DNA from: Anaeromicropila populeti
GTDB lineage: Bacteria > Bacillota > Clostridia > Lachnospirales > Lachnospiraceae
Direction: 5' to 3'
NCBI RefSeq assembly: GCF_900112775.1
Contig: NZ_FOYZ01000003.1
Location: forward strand, 127,494-191,493
Length of the DNA: 64,000 nucleotides
Shown here: piece by piece, positions 63,128-64,000 of the stretch
Numbering within the stretch: position 1 is the first letter of the stretch
How the letters are laid out: each line of letters begins with the position of its first letter
Notes under the pieces: model-generated
Told to the model about the DNA's origin: nothing
The model's input: only the letters and a program-made list of their open reading frames with translations
Databases searched by the model: none
Program-made: the position numbers and the translations under genes

Positions 63128-64000
63128 CTAAAATGCTGTATCAATTAATTTATTGTCAATAACTGCATAGTCTTCACCTAAGCTGTTTCCATTATAGGAA
63201 CCAATTGCAATATCAAAATATTGTTCTGCCCATTTTCCTATTACCATTGGATTCCCAATGTAATCATCACAGAACACAGTATCTTTGGTGGCAGTTCTGT
63301 CTTTTGCAGCTACAAGCATAAACTTAACATAAACTCTTACATAATTATTTTCCATGTTATATAATGTGGATGGTTCCACGCTTACCCGCTGTGTTTTAAT
63401 AACCACCTTATTCTTTTTCATCCTGGAAACGTATTCTTTAATCTGAGTTGTCATTATCTTATTGGATACTTCATCTTTATTAAATATATAATAGGTACTT
63501 CTTAATTTATTAATCCATTCCTTGTCAAGTGTCCTGTAATCCACATTAAAGCGAAGCTTCATATTCTCTTCCACTTTGTCACACCATTCATCCAAATGCC
63601 GTTTCATCACTTCTTCCATACTTGTCTGATTATAAGCAAATACCATCTGCTTCACATGGGCTGGACTGGCATAATCCTCCAGTTCAACTGGTTTCTTATA
63701 GTATTTTGTTTTCTGGTACTCAAATTTTCCTTCATAAAATCGGTTAGGAAAGCTTGCCAATATGTATTCATAACTTTTATAATTTTTCGGAAGATGTGTA
63801 GTGCGAATCAGCTGTCCATCCGGACTAAGGTTTTTTCTCTGGCTTTTCTCTGTAACCCTCTTCAAGATTGTCCCAATCTCGGACTTTGTTAAATAACTAC
63901 CTCCCGAAAACCTTCTGCTCTGACTGCATGTTCCATTAGACTGTCCAATCATAATCCCCTTACAAAATACTTTAATAACGTCTTCCCTTCGGTTTTTAGC
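63128..64000 (-). CDS. Surface protein with S-layer-homology-like repeat (5' end outside window)
   Basis: The frame is open through position 64000, so only the C-terminal 290 residues are seen. The first 45 (VIKVFCKGIMIGQSNGTCSQSR, then GGSYLTKSEIGTILKRVT) fit the SLH pattern of a GI-x-GxxxGxF core followed by TRxE-like helix, which binds secondary cell-wall polymers. The rest (about 240 residues) is an unrecognised polar domain without membrane segments. An internal ATG at 63952 would cut the SLH repeat in half and has a poor ribosome spacing, so I treat the gene as truncated by the edge. Confidence 0.6.
   Translation of the reverse strand, partial: AKNRREDVIKVFCKGIMIGQSNGTCSQSRRFSGGSYLTKSEIGTILKRVTEKSQRKNLSPDGQLIRTTHLPKNYKSYEYILASFPNRFYEGKFEYQKTKYYKKPVELEDYASPAHVKQMVFAYNQTSMEEVMKRHLDEWCDKVEENMKLRFNVDYRTLDKEWINKLRSTYYIFNKDEVSNKIMTTQIKEYVSRMKKNKVVIKTQRVSVEPSTLYNMENNYVRVYVKFMLVAAKDRTATKDTVFCDDYIGNPMVIGKWAEQYFDIAIGSYNGNSLGEDYAVIDNKLIDTAF

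Overview
The window is a dense, low-GC stretch (about 50 protein genes, nearly all on the minus strand) from a spore-forming Clostridia chromosome. It is most probably from the Lachnospiraceae. The evidence is sporulation genes (sigK, gpr, spoIIP), Gram-positive housekeeping synteny, small families typical of gut Clostridia (DUF5688, DUF1292, IreB, NfnAB), strong AGGAGG-type ribosome sites, and no outer-membrane genes. There is no phage, transposon, integrase or CRISPR array.

Layout, left to right. 1-11.4 kb: the 5' part of ligA and rluF, a membrane-anchored unknown, a plus-strand tRNA-Arg(CCG), a D-lactate dehydrogenase, a DUF5688 protein, a polytopic membrane protein, a GGDEF-EAL enzyme, the electron-bifurcating pair nfnAB, a CYTH enzyme and a GtrA protein. 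11.4-28.3 kb: a complete single-membrane type IV pilus operon, transcribed right to left: pilB, pilT, pilC, major pilin, pilD, a fused pilM-pilN, pilO, four minor pseudopilin-type genes and a 1255-residue DUF5057-like surface protein. It ends in a hairpin and starts from a recognisable promoter in the only gap longer than 300 bp. 28.3-32.5 kb: a GerMN lipoprotein, a leaderless pectinesterase, and an iron locus (two feoA, a divergent Fur-like regulator, a small Cys-rich membrane protein missed by length cut-offs, and a DtxR-type regulator) that has no feoB. A 17/19 Fur box lies on its promoter. sigK follows.

32.5-55 kb is two conserved Firmicutes housekeeping blocks. The first runs ireB-ruvX-DUF1292-fur-rnj-mltG-like-trmR-trhP (the B. 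subtilis yrzL-yrrO order). The second runs gpr-spoIIP-lepA-hemW-hrcA-grpE-dnaK-dnaJ-prmA-rsmE, with a perfect CIRCE operator before hrcA. A cysteine desulfurase-thiI pair and a plus-strand HPr-like gene lie between rsmE and mtaB. 55-64 kb: sbcD-sbcC and two exported or surface proteins, the second cut by the window edge and carrying what looks like an S-layer-homology repeat.

How the parts connect: the PilB ATPase has an N-terminal MshEN-like domain of the kind that binds cyclic di-GMP, and a GGDEF-EAL enzyme lies in the same window, so second-messenger control of the pilus is a reasonable hypothesis. Many other genes serve RNA modification (RluF, TrhP, TrmR, MtaB, ThiI with its sulfur donor, RsmE), protein folding under HrcA control, and sporulation or germination.

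The most interesting material is the pilus operon (PilMN fusion, an unusually large GspK/PilX-like subunit, the three-module DUF5057-like protein), the feoB-less iron locus, a Crh-like HPr without the phosphorylatable histidine, a sigK with no pro-sequence, and a MltG-like protein with no catalytic domain. Family names come from reading the sequence; no database search was run.
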